This document shows positions 26,037 through 35,104 of a DNA stretch of 64,000 nt, in pieces. How positions within the stretch are numbered: the first letter of the stretch is position 1; each line of letters opens with the position of its first letter. This DNA comes from Veillonella agrestimuris. Lineage in GTDB: Bacteria; Bacillota; Negativicutes; Veillonellales; Veillonellaceae. Location: NCBI RefSeq assembly GCF_943193065.1, contig NZ_CALPCS010000010.1:21667-85666 (forward strand), given 5' to 3'. The notes beneath the pieces were generated by a model. It saw nothing but the letters and a program-made list of their open reading frames with translations. It was not told where the DNA came from and ran no database searches. The position numbers and the translations under genes are program-made.

Positions 26037-26855
26037 TTAGAAGCCAGGAACGATTGTACCATTGTATTTATCTTGGATGAATTTTTTGATTTCATCGCTA
26101 TGAAGAACAGCCATCAATTTTTTGATGCGCTCATCATTTTCGTTGCCTTTAAGAACTGTTACGATGTTTACGTAAGGAGAATCGTTAGATTCAATAACTA
26201 ATGCATCTTTAGATGGGTTCAAGTTAGCGCTTAACGCATAGTTTGTATTGATTGCAGCTAAGGATACATCGTCAAGGGAACGAGGGATTTGAGCTGCTTC
26301 TAGTTCTACGAATTCATAGCCGTTTGGATTAGCTGTAATATCTTGAACAGTAGACAAGATATTAGTAGGATCTTTAAGAGTAATTAAACCTTCTTTTTGT
26401 AATAAAATTAATGCGCGGCCGCCATTTGTTGGGTCGTTTGGAATGGCGATTTTAGCGTCTTTAGGAAGGTCTTTTAAGTCTTTGATTTTAGTGGAGTACA
26501 AGCCCATTGGCTCTAAGTGTACTGCACCAGCAGATGCTAATTGAAGATTATGTGCTTTTGCAAATTCATCCATATATGGTACGTGTTGGAAGAAGTTGGC
26601 GTCGATTTCTTTGTCACCTAATGCAAGGTTTGGCGTGTTGTAATCTGTAAACTCTGTAATTTGTAAATCAATGCCTTCTTTAGCAAGAAGTGGTTTTGCT
26701 TGTTCTAGAATTTCAGCATGTGGTACTGCAGTAGCACCGATTTTTAATACTTTGCTATCACTGCCAGCAGTTGTTTTAGTGTCGCTGCCACAACCTGCGA
26801 TTAATAGAGCGCCACCGAGAACTACAGTAGCAGCCAAGGTTAATAATTTCTTCAT
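26037..26855 (-). CDS. metQ: MetQ/NlpA-family substrate-binding lipoprotein
   Basis: A 272-residue binding protein of the methionine ABC importer class. It has a signal with lipobox L-I-A-G-C near residues 18-22 and the family motifs A-x-A-V-P-H-A-E-I-L and F-F-Q-H-V-P-Y. Transporter genes metN and metI are 22 kb away in this window, so the components are not in one operon. The region upstream is too short and lacks the marks of a SAM riboswitch. Substrate (methionine) is inferred from the family. Confidence 0.9.
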   Translation of the reverse strand: MKKLLTLAATVVLGGALLIAGCGSDTKTTAGSDSKVLKIGATAVPHAEILEQAKPLLAKEGIDLQITEFTDYNTPNLALGDKEIDANFFQHVPYMDEFAKAHNLQLASAGAVHLEPMGLYSTKIKDLKDLPKDAKIAIPNDPTNGGRALILLQKEGLITLKDPTNILSTVQDITANPNGYEFVELEAAQIPRSLDDVSLAAINTNYALSANLNPSKDALVIESNDSPYVNIVTVLKGNENDERIKKLMAVLHSDEIKKFIQDKYNGTIVPGF

Positions 26856-26954
26856 ACCTATACTCTCCTTCGTGGAATATACTAGATTAATACATTACTC
26901 ATATACTACTAAATTATTTCCTATCTTGCAAGAAGGAATTAACGTCAGTTGTCC

Positions 26955-27004
26955 ATAACTTTAAGTTATAGTGCATCAGGTAGGGATGTTTTTAGCCTGA
27001 TGCA
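26955..27004. promoter_or_regulatory. palindromes between menA and metQ
   Basis: A 7-bp palindrome ATAACTT-T-AAGTTAT (26955-26969) is followed by a 9-bp inverted repeat TGCATCAGG / CCTGATGCA (26972-26980, 26996-27004). No T run follows on either strand. The sites lie downstream of menA and upstream of metQ, so they may be an operator or a weak terminator. Confidence 0.45.
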
Positions 27005-27032
27005 TATACCATTGGAAGTTTTTAGGGGATTG

Positions 27033-27929
27033 TTATTTGCCGATAATCAAACCGATACTCCACAGTATTTGGTACACCATTGATGCTGCTGCAGTGGTAC
27101 TCATGGCCGTATCTAATTTAAATTCATCTCTATGTTGATGAAAGGTATTAATGGTTTTGAACGCTGGAATGGCTGCTATGAGGGCTAGTAAAGAGGTCAT
27201 AGGAATAGTTCCTACATAAATCCATGCAATAATCCAGAAGAATATAAATAAATAGGACACACTCATGAGACCAATCGCTCGGTTGCGACCTAGTACAATT
27301 GGCAATGTGCGGCGGCCGTGGCTTTCATCATTGCGAATGTCTCGAATGTTGTTTGTGAGCATAATGGAGCCGACTAAAATAGTAGAAGGAATAGCGGGAA
27401 TTAAGAGGGCCCATGTCAATTCGCGACTCCACGCGTACCCCGTAATAAGAACGATGGCAAAGCCCATAGCAAGACCTGATGCAATTTCTCCAAAGGGAGT
27501 ACGAGAAATTGGTTTTGGTCCACCAGAATAGAGAAAACTAATGAGAATGCAGAAAAAGCCAGCTGGAATGTAATACCAAGTGATGGTAGCCGACAAATAG
27601 AGACCGATGAGGATAGGCACAATCATGAGGACTTTAATCATAGTTAGAATTGTGTCTGGTGTAATGGCGCCTCTTGTAATGGACCCAGCGTTGCCAATTT
27701 TTTGCCCTGCATCGAGACCGGATTTGAAATCTTTATATTCGTTCCATAAGTTGGCAACGATTTGGGCAGACACAACGGCTAAGAAAATGAGGACCGTATG
27801 GAATATAGCGAGGGATGTTCCGTAGGGGGCCTCGAAAGCGTAATAGCTAAAAGCCGCCCCTAATATGGTAGGGCCTAGAGCAGCCACCAAAGTACGGGGG
27901 CGAGTTAAAGGTATAATTTCTTGTATCAT
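27033..27929 (-). CDS. menA: 1,4-dihydroxy-2-naphthoate polyprenyltransferase
   Basis: An about 298-residue UbiA-type membrane prenyltransferase with eight or so hydrophobic segments. The two Asp-rich motifs are N-E-Y-K-D-F-K-S-G-L-D near residues 66-76 and N-N-I-R-D-I-R-N-D near 192-200. The second motif's style is that of MenA, which prenylates DHNA in menaquinone synthesis. I prefer ATG 27929; a GTG at 27944 touches the ribosome site. It stands alone on the minus strand. Confidence 0.87.
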   Translation of the reverse strand: MIQEIIPLTRPRTLVAALGPTILGAAFSYYAFEAPYGTSLAIFHTVLIFLAVVSAQIVANLWNEYKDFKSGLDAGQKIGNAGSITRGAITPDTILTMIKVLMIVPILIGLYLSATITWYYIPAGFFCILISFLYSGGPKPISRTPFGEIASGLAMGFAIVLITGYAWSRELTWALLIPAIPSTILVGSIMLTNNIRDIRNDESHGRRTLPIVLGRNRAIGLMSVSYLFIFFWIIAWIYVGTIPMTSLLALIAAIPAFKTINTFHQHRDEFKLDTAMSTTAAASMVYQILWSIGLIIGK

Positions 27930-28078
27930 AGTGCAGAAAAGCACTCCTTTCTATAATCTCAATATAGTATAACACGGTTGACTGCAATGTGGTACAAATG
28001 TGATATAATAGTTGTATACAATGTAGTATAATAACATAAGAGAATTAACATAGGGAATTACTTTCATGAGGTGACACT

Positions 28079-28978
28079 ATGAATAACAAAAAATTACTAG
28101 CCCTAGCACTAGGTGCAACACTCAGTTTTGGAACTATAGCTAGCGCCGATACGGTGGAGCTTGGTTATGGTCAACAAGCTAATACATCTATGGCTGTGAA
28201 AGCAGTTAAATTAGATGGAATCTCCACGAATCCTAAAGAACGAAGTGGGGCTGATAAAAAAGTATTGAAAGAGCTTAATAAAGAAATACAAGTTGGATAT
28301 AATGATAAAATAAGTGCATTAGGAGTAAAAGGAGCTACGCCGTTTAAAGATAATTTTGCTGATGGATATACTTTGTATCAATTATCTGGTGATAATGCAA
28401 TGGGGCATAATACGGCGTGGTTATTGACCTATAATGTTAGCAAAGATGTTATTAACCATATCGCTCGCGATTTTGGACATGTTAATGTAGATCGTAGCGG
28501 TAAACATGCTGATTTATATACGAAAGCACATATAGAGGAAGGTTTACAAAAAATAAAACCTTATGCAGCAGAAGGTGCTACATTGAAAATGATTGTGGCA
28601 GAGAAAAACGCGGATTTTCATCGGTCTGTGATGCATCATATTGATCAAGCCATGGATAAAGAAAAGGGCTGGACTATGGCTGAAAAAACTGAAATGAAAG
28701 GATTTTTGAACGGATTGGTAAGTAAATTATCCGTAGATGCAACATCTGTATCGCTTACAGTAGGACAGTCGAAATACGGCACTATGGCTTTAGGTAATTA
28801 TCGCGGTAGCATTAATTACGATGGCTTCACATGGCCTGGTTCTATTTCTGTTTATGGCTGGCCTACAGATGCAGGTGTTACCGTTCAAATATTGGCAACA
28901 GAAGATACAAGTCACGATTACTGGCAAGGCGAGTTGAATACCATGTATGGTGTAGTAACTCAAAAAGGAGGTAACTAA
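28079..28978 (+). CDS. secreted protein of unknown function (pair member 1)
   Basis: A 299-residue protein with a cleavable signal peptide ending at about A-S-A-D (residue 22-24). No enzyme motif is recognised. Elements that recur in the next protein are Y-x-x-Y-Q-L-x-G near 100 and K-Y-G-T-M-A-L-G-N-Y near 240, so the two look like distant paralogues. It overlaps the next gene by one base (TAATG), implying coupled expression. It may be a periplasmic or surface protein; no name can be given. Confidence 0.75.
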   Translation: MNNKKLLALALGATLSFGTIASADTVELGYGQQANTSMAVKAVKLDGISTNPKERSGADKKVLKELNKEIQVGYNDKISALGVKGATPFKDNFADGYTLYQLSGDNAMGHNTAWLLTYNVSKDVINHIARDFGHVNVDRSGKHADLYTKAHIEEGLQKIKPYAAEGATLKMIVAEKNADFHRSVMHHIDQAMDKEKGWTMAEKTEMKGFLNGLVSKLSVDATSVSLTVGQSKYGTMALGNYRGSINYDGFTWPGSISVYGWPTDAGVTVQILATEDTSHDYWQGELNTMYGVVTQKGGN

Positions 28979-29748
28979 TGAAATCATTAAAAACATTACT
29001 AGTCGCTACATGCGCTTTTGGTTGCGTAGCAAGTGCAAGCATAGCTGCGGATATACAAACAGTGGCAGGTACTATGACGGTGCCAAATTCTGTAACTCTT
29101 ACGGCCGCTTCTGAAACAAGTACGGCAGCGTTTGTAAAAGAACGACTGGCGAAAGAATTGATGTCCTCCTCCTTAAAACCAGGAAGTCGAAAAGATACGC
29201 AACTCGCTTTGGATGTGTTAAATCAATTAGGTGTATCTTATGATGTATATCAATTGCAAGGAGCTGACAAAAGTGGACAAAAAGATGCAGTCATTGTAGC
29301 AGTAGACTTGAAAAAAGTAGCGCAAGAAATGCATGCCAATATTAAGGATCCTTCTGTTACAAGTGCATTAAGTCTTTTGCAAGCTGGTGAATTAGACCCT
29401 ATTACGGAACAATTAATGCTAGCTTCTGTGAACATGGCGCTGCCAAAAGAGACAACAACATTTACACTTCCAGGGGCTCGCGTAGTGGATACAAAAGATA
29501 AAAGTAAACGATCTTTAACTGTCGAAAATGTAGAACCAATGGCAAAAATAGGAGCTACTAAATACCAAACCTATACAATAGGGTCTCGATTGTCTATGGA
29601 CTTTGAGGGTGTAACAAATCCATTTTATGCCAAAGCTGCTCTCGTAATGAACCCAACGAAACCGACTTTGTACTTAGCCATTACAAGTGATGTACAACGC
29701 CACTATTTTATGCCGATTTTAGAAGATGCTTTCAAATCTATTAAATAA
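28978..29748 (+). CDS. secreted protein of unknown function (pair member 2)
   Basis: A 256-residue protein with a signal peptide ending near A-S-I-A-A-D (residues 20-25). It shares Y-D-V-Y-Q-L-Q-G and K-Y-Q-T-Y-T-I-G with the protein encoded just upstream. The C-terminal half has alternating strand-like segments. Start ATG 28978 overlaps the upstream stop, with AGGAGG just before it. No family is recognised. Confidence 0.75.
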   Translation: MKSLKTLLVATCAFGCVASASIAADIQTVAGTMTVPNSVTLTAASETSTAAFVKERLAKELMSSSLKPGSRKDTQLALDVLNQLGVSYDVYQLQGADKSGQKDAVIVAVDLKKVAQEMHANIKDPSVTSALSLLQAGELDPITEQLMLASVNMALPKETTTFTLPGARVVDTKDKSKRSLTVENVEPMAKIGATKYQTYTIGSRLSMDFEGVTNPFYAKAALVMNPTKPTLYLAITSDVQRHYFMPILEDAFKSIK

Positions 29749-29872
29749 TGAGCATATCATTACAATGATGTATATAGGAAAAGCAAACTTTAGTAAATAA
29801 AAATTAAAAAATATGGTATATTAAATACAGAGAAAGTCATTTATATACTATATGTAAAAAAGGAGAAGTATT

Positions 29873-30244
29873 ATGAAAACAATTCAAACAGACAAAGCTC
29901 CAGCAGCAGTAGGTCCTTACTCCCAAGCTAAAGTAGCAGGTGGCTTCTTGTTCGCATCTGGCCAAATTCCTTTGAACCCAGCAACTGGCACAGTGGTAGA
30001 AGGGGGTATTCAAGAGCAAACTGAACAAGTGTGCAAAAATGTCGAAGCAGTGTTAACAGAAGCAGGCGTAAACTTCGACAGTGTTATTAAAACTACTTGT
30101 TTCTTAGCAGATATTAACGATTTCAAAGCATTTAATGAAGTATATGCTAAGTATTTCACATCTAAACCAGCTCGATCTTGTGTGGCTGTGAAAGACCTTC
30201 CATTAGGTGTATCCGTAGAAATCGAGATTATTGCGGAATTATAA
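29873..30244 (+). CDS. ridA: RidA family enamine/imine deaminase
   Basis: A 123-residue RidA/YjgF protein. It has the K-A-P-A-A-V-G-P-Y-S-Q start, S-G-Q-I-P-L near 31 and the C-terminal P-A-R-S-C-V-A-V-K-D-L-P-L-G-V segment with the catalytic Arg. It hydrolyses reactive 2-aminoacrylate-type enamines. The next gene, one base after its stop, encodes a cysteine desulfidase, an enzyme expected to release 2-aminoacrylate, so the pairing is functionally coherent. Confidence 0.93.
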   Translation: MKTIQTDKAPAAVGPYSQAKVAGGFLFASGQIPLNPATGTVVEGGIQEQTEQVCKNVEAVLTEAGVNFDSVIKTTCFLADINDFKAFNEVYAKYFTSKPARSCVAVKDLPLGVSVEIEIIAEL

Positions 30245-30245
30245 G

Positions 30246-31490
30246 ATGGACTACATTTCCTTATTAAAAGGAGAAATGAAGCCTGCTTGTGGTTGTACCG
30301 AACCAATTTCTCTTGCCTATGCAGCAGCTAAAGCGGTGTCTATATTGGATGAGTTCCCCAACCATATTCATGCACGGTGTAGCGCTAATATTATTAAAAA
30401 TGTAAAATCTGTAGTTATTCCTAATTCCGGGGGTCGCAAGGGATTAACGACGGCTGCCACATTAGGTGCTATTGTAGGACGCCCAGAACGTGAACTAGAA
30501 GTCCTCACTATAGCCACTGACGAAGATCGCCATAAGTTAGAAGAATTGTTGAACAATGATTTCTGCTCTGTAGAACTCGTTGAAGGAGTAGATAATTTAT
30601 ACATCGAAATTATCGCTCATAATGATGCGCAACGTGCTATTGTGCGCATTGAGGGTGGCCATACGGATATTACTTATATGGCTGTTAATGATGATGTTCT
30701 TCACGAGACAGACCCTATCGCTAAAGAGTCGAAGCAATTGATGCCTATGACCTTCGATAGTATTTATGCTTTCGCTAAAGAAGGTGACGTTGAAGGTATT
30801 ATTCCTCAAATTCGCGAACAAATTGCTCATAATATGGCTATTTCCGAAGAAGGACTGACTAATGATTATGGTGCTAATATTGGTCGCATGCTTCTCATGG
30901 ACGATGAAAACCCGTCTCTAGAGACGAAGTGCAAAGCCCGTGCTGCTGCTGGTTCTGATGCGCGCATGAGTGGTTGCCCTATGCCTGTTGTCATTTGTTC
31001 GGGCAGTGGCAATCAAGGCTTAACCGTATCATTGCCGATTATTACGGCTGCCGAAGAATTGAACAAGACCGAAGAACAACTCTACAGGGCTCTTGTATTT
31101 GCTAACTTGCTTACCCTCTATGTGAAAGCAGGCATCGGCAAACTGTCAGCTTACTGTGGTGTTGTGTCGGCTGGCATTGTGAGCGTTACAGGGATTGCTT
31201 TCTTAAAAGATGAAAGCAAAGACATCGTTGAACAAACCTTAACAAATGGCCTTGTTAGCCTTTCTGGTATCGTTTGTGACGGTGCTAAACCATCTTGTGC
31301 TGGCAAAATCGCCATCGCCTTAGACGGGGCTTTTATGGGCTACAAACAAGCTCGTCTCAATAAAAGCTATGCTAAAGGAGACGGCCTCGTAGCCATGAAC
31401 GTAGATGATACGATCAAAAGTATCGGTATTGTTGCACAAGGCATGAAAGAAACTGATGTGGTTATACTCAATGAGATGTTGAAGCATTGA
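30246..31490 (+). CDS. cyuA: UPF0597 / L-cysteine desulfidase (CyuA-like)
   Basis: A 414-residue protein of the UPF0597/CyuA family, related to the serine dehydratase alpha domain. Conserved cysteines are seen in A-C-G-C-T-E-P near residue 15, in A-Y-C-G-V-V-S-A-G, and in C-D-G-A-K-P-S-C-A-G-K near 340, as expected for an Fe-S site. I start at ATG 30246, one base after ridA, not the upstream in-frame start inside ridA. It degrades L-cysteine to pyruvate, ammonia and sulfide. A strong terminator follows. Confidence 0.85.
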   Translation: MDYISLLKGEMKPACGCTEPISLAYAAAKAVSILDEFPNHIHARCSANIIKNVKSVVIPNSGGRKGLTTAATLGAIVGRPERELEVLTIATDEDRHKLEELLNNDFCSVELVEGVDNLYIEIIAHNDAQRAIVRIEGGHTDITYMAVNDDVLHETDPIAKESKQLMPMTFDSIYAFAKEGDVEGIIPQIREQIAHNMAISEEGLTNDYGANIGRMLLMDDENPSLETKCKARAAAGSDARMSGCPMPVVICSGSGNQGLTVSLPIITAAEELNKTEEQLYRALVFANLLTLYVKAGIGKLSAYCGVVSAGIVSVTGIAFLKDESKDIVEQTLTNGLVSLSGIVCDGAKPSCAGKIAIALDGAFMGYKQARLNKSYAKGDGLVAMNVDDTIKSIGIVAQGMKETDVVILNEMLKH

Positions 31491-31513
31491 AGTACAACTA
31501 AATTAAATATAAT

Positions 31514-31550
31514 AAAAGCCTATCCTTACAATATATAAGGATAGGCTTTT
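31514..31550 (+). terminator. intrinsic terminator of ridA-cyuA
   Basis: A 15-bp perfect stem (AAAAGCCTATCCTTA and its complement) with a 7-base loop, ending in T4 with further T's. Confidence 0.93.
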
Positions 31551-31604
31551 ATTTTTTATGCTGGGATTAGTATAGAGTTATGTTAAGAGGTTGCGAATAT
31601 ACAT

Positions 31605-31708
31605 AAAAAAGAAACTACAGGGTGGACGCCTCCCACGTCTATGCGTGGCACCCCACCATTCTAGGATTCAGCTACGGCGGTTTTCTGAATATCAGTAGTT
31701 CCTTTTTT
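31605..31708. ncRNA. branched structured element of unknown function
   Basis: A 14-bp outer helix with one mismatch (31605-31618 with 31695-31708) encloses two hairpins. The first is GGTGG...CCACC (31621-25/31653-57) with an inner CCACG/CGTGG (31633-37/31644-48). The second is ATTCAG/CTGAAT (31666-71/31685-90). Both outer flanks are A6/T6, so it could act as a complex bidirectional terminator. A small RNA or a decayed end of an IS200/IS605-like element is also possible. It lies between cyuA's terminator and the broken sulfatase gene. Confidence 0.5.
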
Positions 31709-31721
31709 ATTATATCAAATT

Positions 31722-33659
31722 TTATTTGCTATTACCATGTTTCACACGCCATACGGCTAGTTCACGACTGTAGTCAACTAGTTGTTGTAAGTCTTGTGGC
31801 ATAGGTGTTGTATGTGAATAGATGCCATTTTGATCAGACCATAGATTATGGTTAAAGGCGTACTGGTAATTACTAAAAATACTCGGTATTATCGATGTAT
31901 ATTGGTCACCTTGACGACCTACTAATTCGGCCAGTGTTGGAATGAGCTGAATCGAGAGGACTGGTTTTGTCGATGTAAACCAAGTAGAATCTATATGACT
32001 CCCGTAGATAATCAATGGGATAGCCGATTTTTCTCGGAGACTCACGTCTCGGGCGAAAGTGAAACGTTCGCTGTGGTCACCGGTGATAACGAAGAGGGCG
32101 GAGGGGTCCGCTGTTTCCATATGTTCTACAAAATGTCCCATCGTTTGGTCTGCATACCAAATATGACCAAGTTCTGTTAAGTTTTTATCGCTACCTTTAA
32201 TAGAATCAGGTAATAGGGGAATTACCTTTTCTCTATCATATCCTAAATCGTCAACAGGAATGCTATAAGGGGGATGGTTAGAGGTGGTTAAGATTACATT
32301 GACAATTTTCTCTCCTTGGTGGGCTTTCATATAGTGTTCTACCGCATCAAAGAGAACTTGGTCAGGTACACCCCAAGCGTTTTCTTCATCTGATGATTTC
32401 ATTTCGCTCGCATCGTGGAATTCGTCAAATCCTTGAGCGAGGACGAAGTCTTTTATATTTTGCCATGTACTAAACCCACCATACCAAAATACTGTTTTGT
32501 AGCCTAGGCCTTTCATAACAGGACCGAGCCCTGTACGCTATGTATCGTGGTAGGTTACACTTTCATAATTGGGATACATCCTAGTGTCGGTAAGCCCTGT
32601 AAGGAGGCCATTAACGGCACCAATCGTACCTGAACTAGGGGCAAGGGCCGATGTAGTGGCTATACTGTGAGGCGACGTTACCCATCGTTTTCCGTACAGC
32701 GTAATATATTGACCGAGGTCATCGTATTCGTCTAGGAGAGGCCAAGCGCCGTAGGATTCGCCAAGAATAACATAAATCGCTGTCGGCTGTGACGTGAGGC
32801 GAGTGCTTTCGATAGTTTTCGTGAACGCTTCATCTATGGTTGGTGCCGTTGGATTGCCACCGAGAGCGACAATCCGTTCATCAATTTCACTAGGGTTGAG
32901 CTTGATGTTGCTGATTTTGTTAATGCGCGTCGCAATCGATTTAACGCGGTAGAGTGCTTGCATATCGTCGAGGATGGCTTCGTTCAATAAGTTCGATGAT
33001 GTGCGAGCTGCACTTTCCCAGTGGATAGATCGTTTATAGGTGAAAGCGCCACCAAATCGGAAAAATATAGCGATGGTAAAAAATAGGAGTGTGCCTATGC
33101 CGATTGTGAGACGCCATTGTTTTTTACTTTCTGGTGGAGAGAAGGATTGGGTAGATATAGCCATGAGGCGCGAAAATAGCAAGCATAATAATGCTGAAAT
33201 GAGGGCTGCACTAATGAAGATAGGTACAGCATGGTATTCATGGATGGCCGTTGCTATCGTAGCACCTATGTCGTCGTAGACACCGTTGATTAGCATGATA
33301 TTATAGCCAGACTGGAATATATAGTAGAAGGGAATGCGACCACAAAATAGGAATGTGGAGAGAACTATGAGAAATCCGTACCATATGTTGCGTAGCTTCT
33401 CGGCAGGCCAGGTGGGGCGGAAGACATGAGGAATGGAAATTACTAGGATGGATAGTAACGTCATGAATCCCACGGTTTTTAAACTGATGCGGAAACCTAA
33501 CCAAATGGCAGAAATAATTTCTTTTGCTGGTGTAGATTCTAGTTGATAACTATAACAAGCGATAAATAAGAGCCGAAACAACATAATAAGAGCAGTCATA
33601 AAGAGGAACGCTTTTATTTCTTGTTGTATGGCGTGGATTGAACGAGACCATCGGGACAT
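31722..33659 (-). pseudogene. LTA-synthase-like sulfatase-family membrane protein interrupted by one TAG codon
   Basis: Read through the single in-frame TAG at 32540-32538, this is one gene of about 645 residues from ATG 33659. It has about five N-terminal membrane segments and an alkaline-phosphatase-fold domain. Metal-site marks are I-L-G-E-S-Y-G before the stop and I-T-G-D-H-S after it. The break falls between Y-H-D-T and R-T-G-L-G-P, with no frame change on either side. Two open frames result: 32538 up to the start, and 31722-32516. The N-terminal piece lacks the G-D-H-S ligands and so should be inactive. A CAG-to-TAG change would explain it. Family enzymes add phosphoglycerol or phosphoethanolamine to envelope polymers. 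Confidence 0.85.
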
Positions 33660-33739
33660 GGGAACGACCTTTCTTTTATTTCGAAAGTATACATGAGTTA
33701 TGTAAATATACAATTTGATTAGATTGACAATATGTATGC

Positions 33740-33777
33740 AAAAAAACCTACAAATCTAGAACTCAGGCTTGTAGGAT
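33740..33777 (-). terminator. intrinsic terminator, probably the original tadA/tRNA-Ser terminator
   Basis: CCTACAA / TTGTAGG (33747-33753, 33769-33775) with a T7 run on the minus strand. It lies just outside the left attachment site. Before the element inserted, it would have followed the tRNA-Ser gene. Confidence 0.7.
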
Positions 33778-33823
33778 TTACTTGTTTATAGGATAAATCG
33801 CTATACGCTTATAGATTTTTTAG

Positions 33824-33831
33824 TGGCAGAG
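33824..33831. other. candidate left attachment site (attL)
   Basis: TGGCAGAG here is repeated at 42862-42869, where it encodes the 3' end (CTCTGCCA on minus) of tRNA-Ser. The two copies bracket the integrase-to-toxin block. The repeat is short, so the core assignment is tentative. Confidence 0.5.
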
Positions 33832-33890
33832 AGGGTAAGTATAGCCCCTAGAGCCCTTGTAAAGCCTATATTCTTTTAGTACTCACATAC

Positions 33891-33910
33891 AAAAGGGGCA
33901 GAAAAGGGGC
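33891..33910. repeat. left copy of a terminal near-repeat (possible integrase arm site)
   Basis: AAAAGGGG-CAGAAAAGGGGC recurs in the same orientation at 42723-42743 with one extra base. Both copies lie just inside the element ends, 60-120 bases from the att cores. Confidence 0.6.
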
Positions 33911-35065
33911 TTACGCCTTTCTTGCATTTAACTTTACTATAACATCATCATGCATGTTTTGGGTAACATGCGTATATATGCTTAATGTGGTGTTTGGGTC
34001 GTTATGGCCAACACGCTGCATGATTGCTTTTAGTGGTACACCTAACTCCGCCAATATACTAATATGCGTATGCCTAAAAATATGCGTGGTTAGGTTTTTA
34101 CCATCTATATGCACTTTCTTAAGCATCCTATTTAGAAATGGCAAGTCATAGGGGTTGCCCCTTGTTGTTGTAAATAGATAGCCTTTATCCTCGTACCCTG
34201 TAAACCATAGTGCACGGCGTTTATTTTCTGTTATAATACTGTTTAGGATTTGTACCGCCCTATTACATAGTGTAATTTCTCTTACTGAATAAATGTTTTT
34301 GGGTGTACCTCGTTTGATTTCGCTACTATTGGCATATTGGTATTGTATAGTACCGTTTATGCTGACAGTAGCTTTTTCTTTATCATAATCACAATAGCGC
34401 AGTGCCAATAATTCCCCTATGCGTAGCCCTGTAATGCTCACAAACTCGAATAATAGACCTATACGGGTATCAACCTTTGTGAGTTGATGTAATACGTCTT
34501 TTAATTCATCCGCATCAAGAAATTTGTTTTGCCGTTTAGCTATATCACTATGGCTGAATGGCTTTTTCTTTATTTCTACATCATCAAAATCAATCATAAC
34601 AGGTACAAACCCTTTACGCTTAGCATGCTTATATATAGCTTTGATGGTTACGAAAATAGATCGCATATACGAGTATGAGAGATTTTCTATATAGTAGATT
34701 TGTTGTAGTATTTCCTCTACCATAAGGGGCGTTATATCTGTGAGTAATGTAGACGTATCTATGTATTTAAAAATCTTCTTTACGTGTAGCGTATGATTTA
34801 CATGCGTAGATAGCTTTATAGTAGGCTCGGTATAATCAAGCCACATCATGGCTACATCGTAAAACGTAGTTACTTTGTTAATTCCTAATGTTTCTAATAC
34901 TTTTTCTTGTTTCTTTTGCAGTTCTATGGTCGCTTGCTTTTGTGCATAGCGACTATTGCTATTTAGTGTAATACTAATTCTTTTAGTTTTTCCATTTGGT
35001 AATGTAAAGCGCTCACAATACTTATACCGTGTACCCTTACTGTTTATGATTTCTTCTATCCACAT
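33911..35065 (-). CDS. tyrosine recombinase (integrase) of the integrated element
   Basis: A 384-residue phage-type integrase with an N-terminal arm-binding domain, a SAM-like core-binding domain (about 75-165) and a catalytic domain. Catalytic residues appear in I-T-G-L-R-I-G-E (Arg), H-I-F-R-H-T-H (His-x-x-Arg) and L-S-I-Y-T-H-V (Tyr). It recombines the element into the tRNA-Ser gene. It lies at the left end, reading outward, and is followed by the CI-like gene on the same strand. Confidence 0.93.
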   Translation of the reverse strand: MWIEEIINSKGTRYKYCERFTLPNGKTKRISITLNSNSRYAQKQATIELQKKQEKVLETLGINKVTTFYDVAMMWLDYTEPTIKLSTHVNHTLHVKKIFKYIDTSTLLTDITPLMVEEILQQIYYIENLSYSYMRSIFVTIKAIYKHAKRKGFVPVMIDFDDVEIKKKPFSHSDIAKRQNKFLDADELKDVLHQLTKVDTRIGLLFEFVSITGLRIGELLALRYCDYDKEKATVSINGTIQYQYANSSEIKRGTPKNIYSVREITLCNRAVQILNSIITENKRRALWFTGYEDKGYLFTTTRGNPYDLPFLNRMLKKVHIDGKNLTTHIFRHTHISILAELGVPLKAIMQRVGHNDPNTTLSIYTHVTQNMHDDVIVKLNARKA

Positions 35066-35104
35066 ATGCTATTACCTCTATTCTAGGTATAGCGGAATTT
35101 GATA

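Noticed and set aside
26856..27032. SAM riboswitch upstream of metQ
   Set aside because: The two palindromes do not form the four-helix SAM-I core and no terminator switch precedes metQ on the minus strand.
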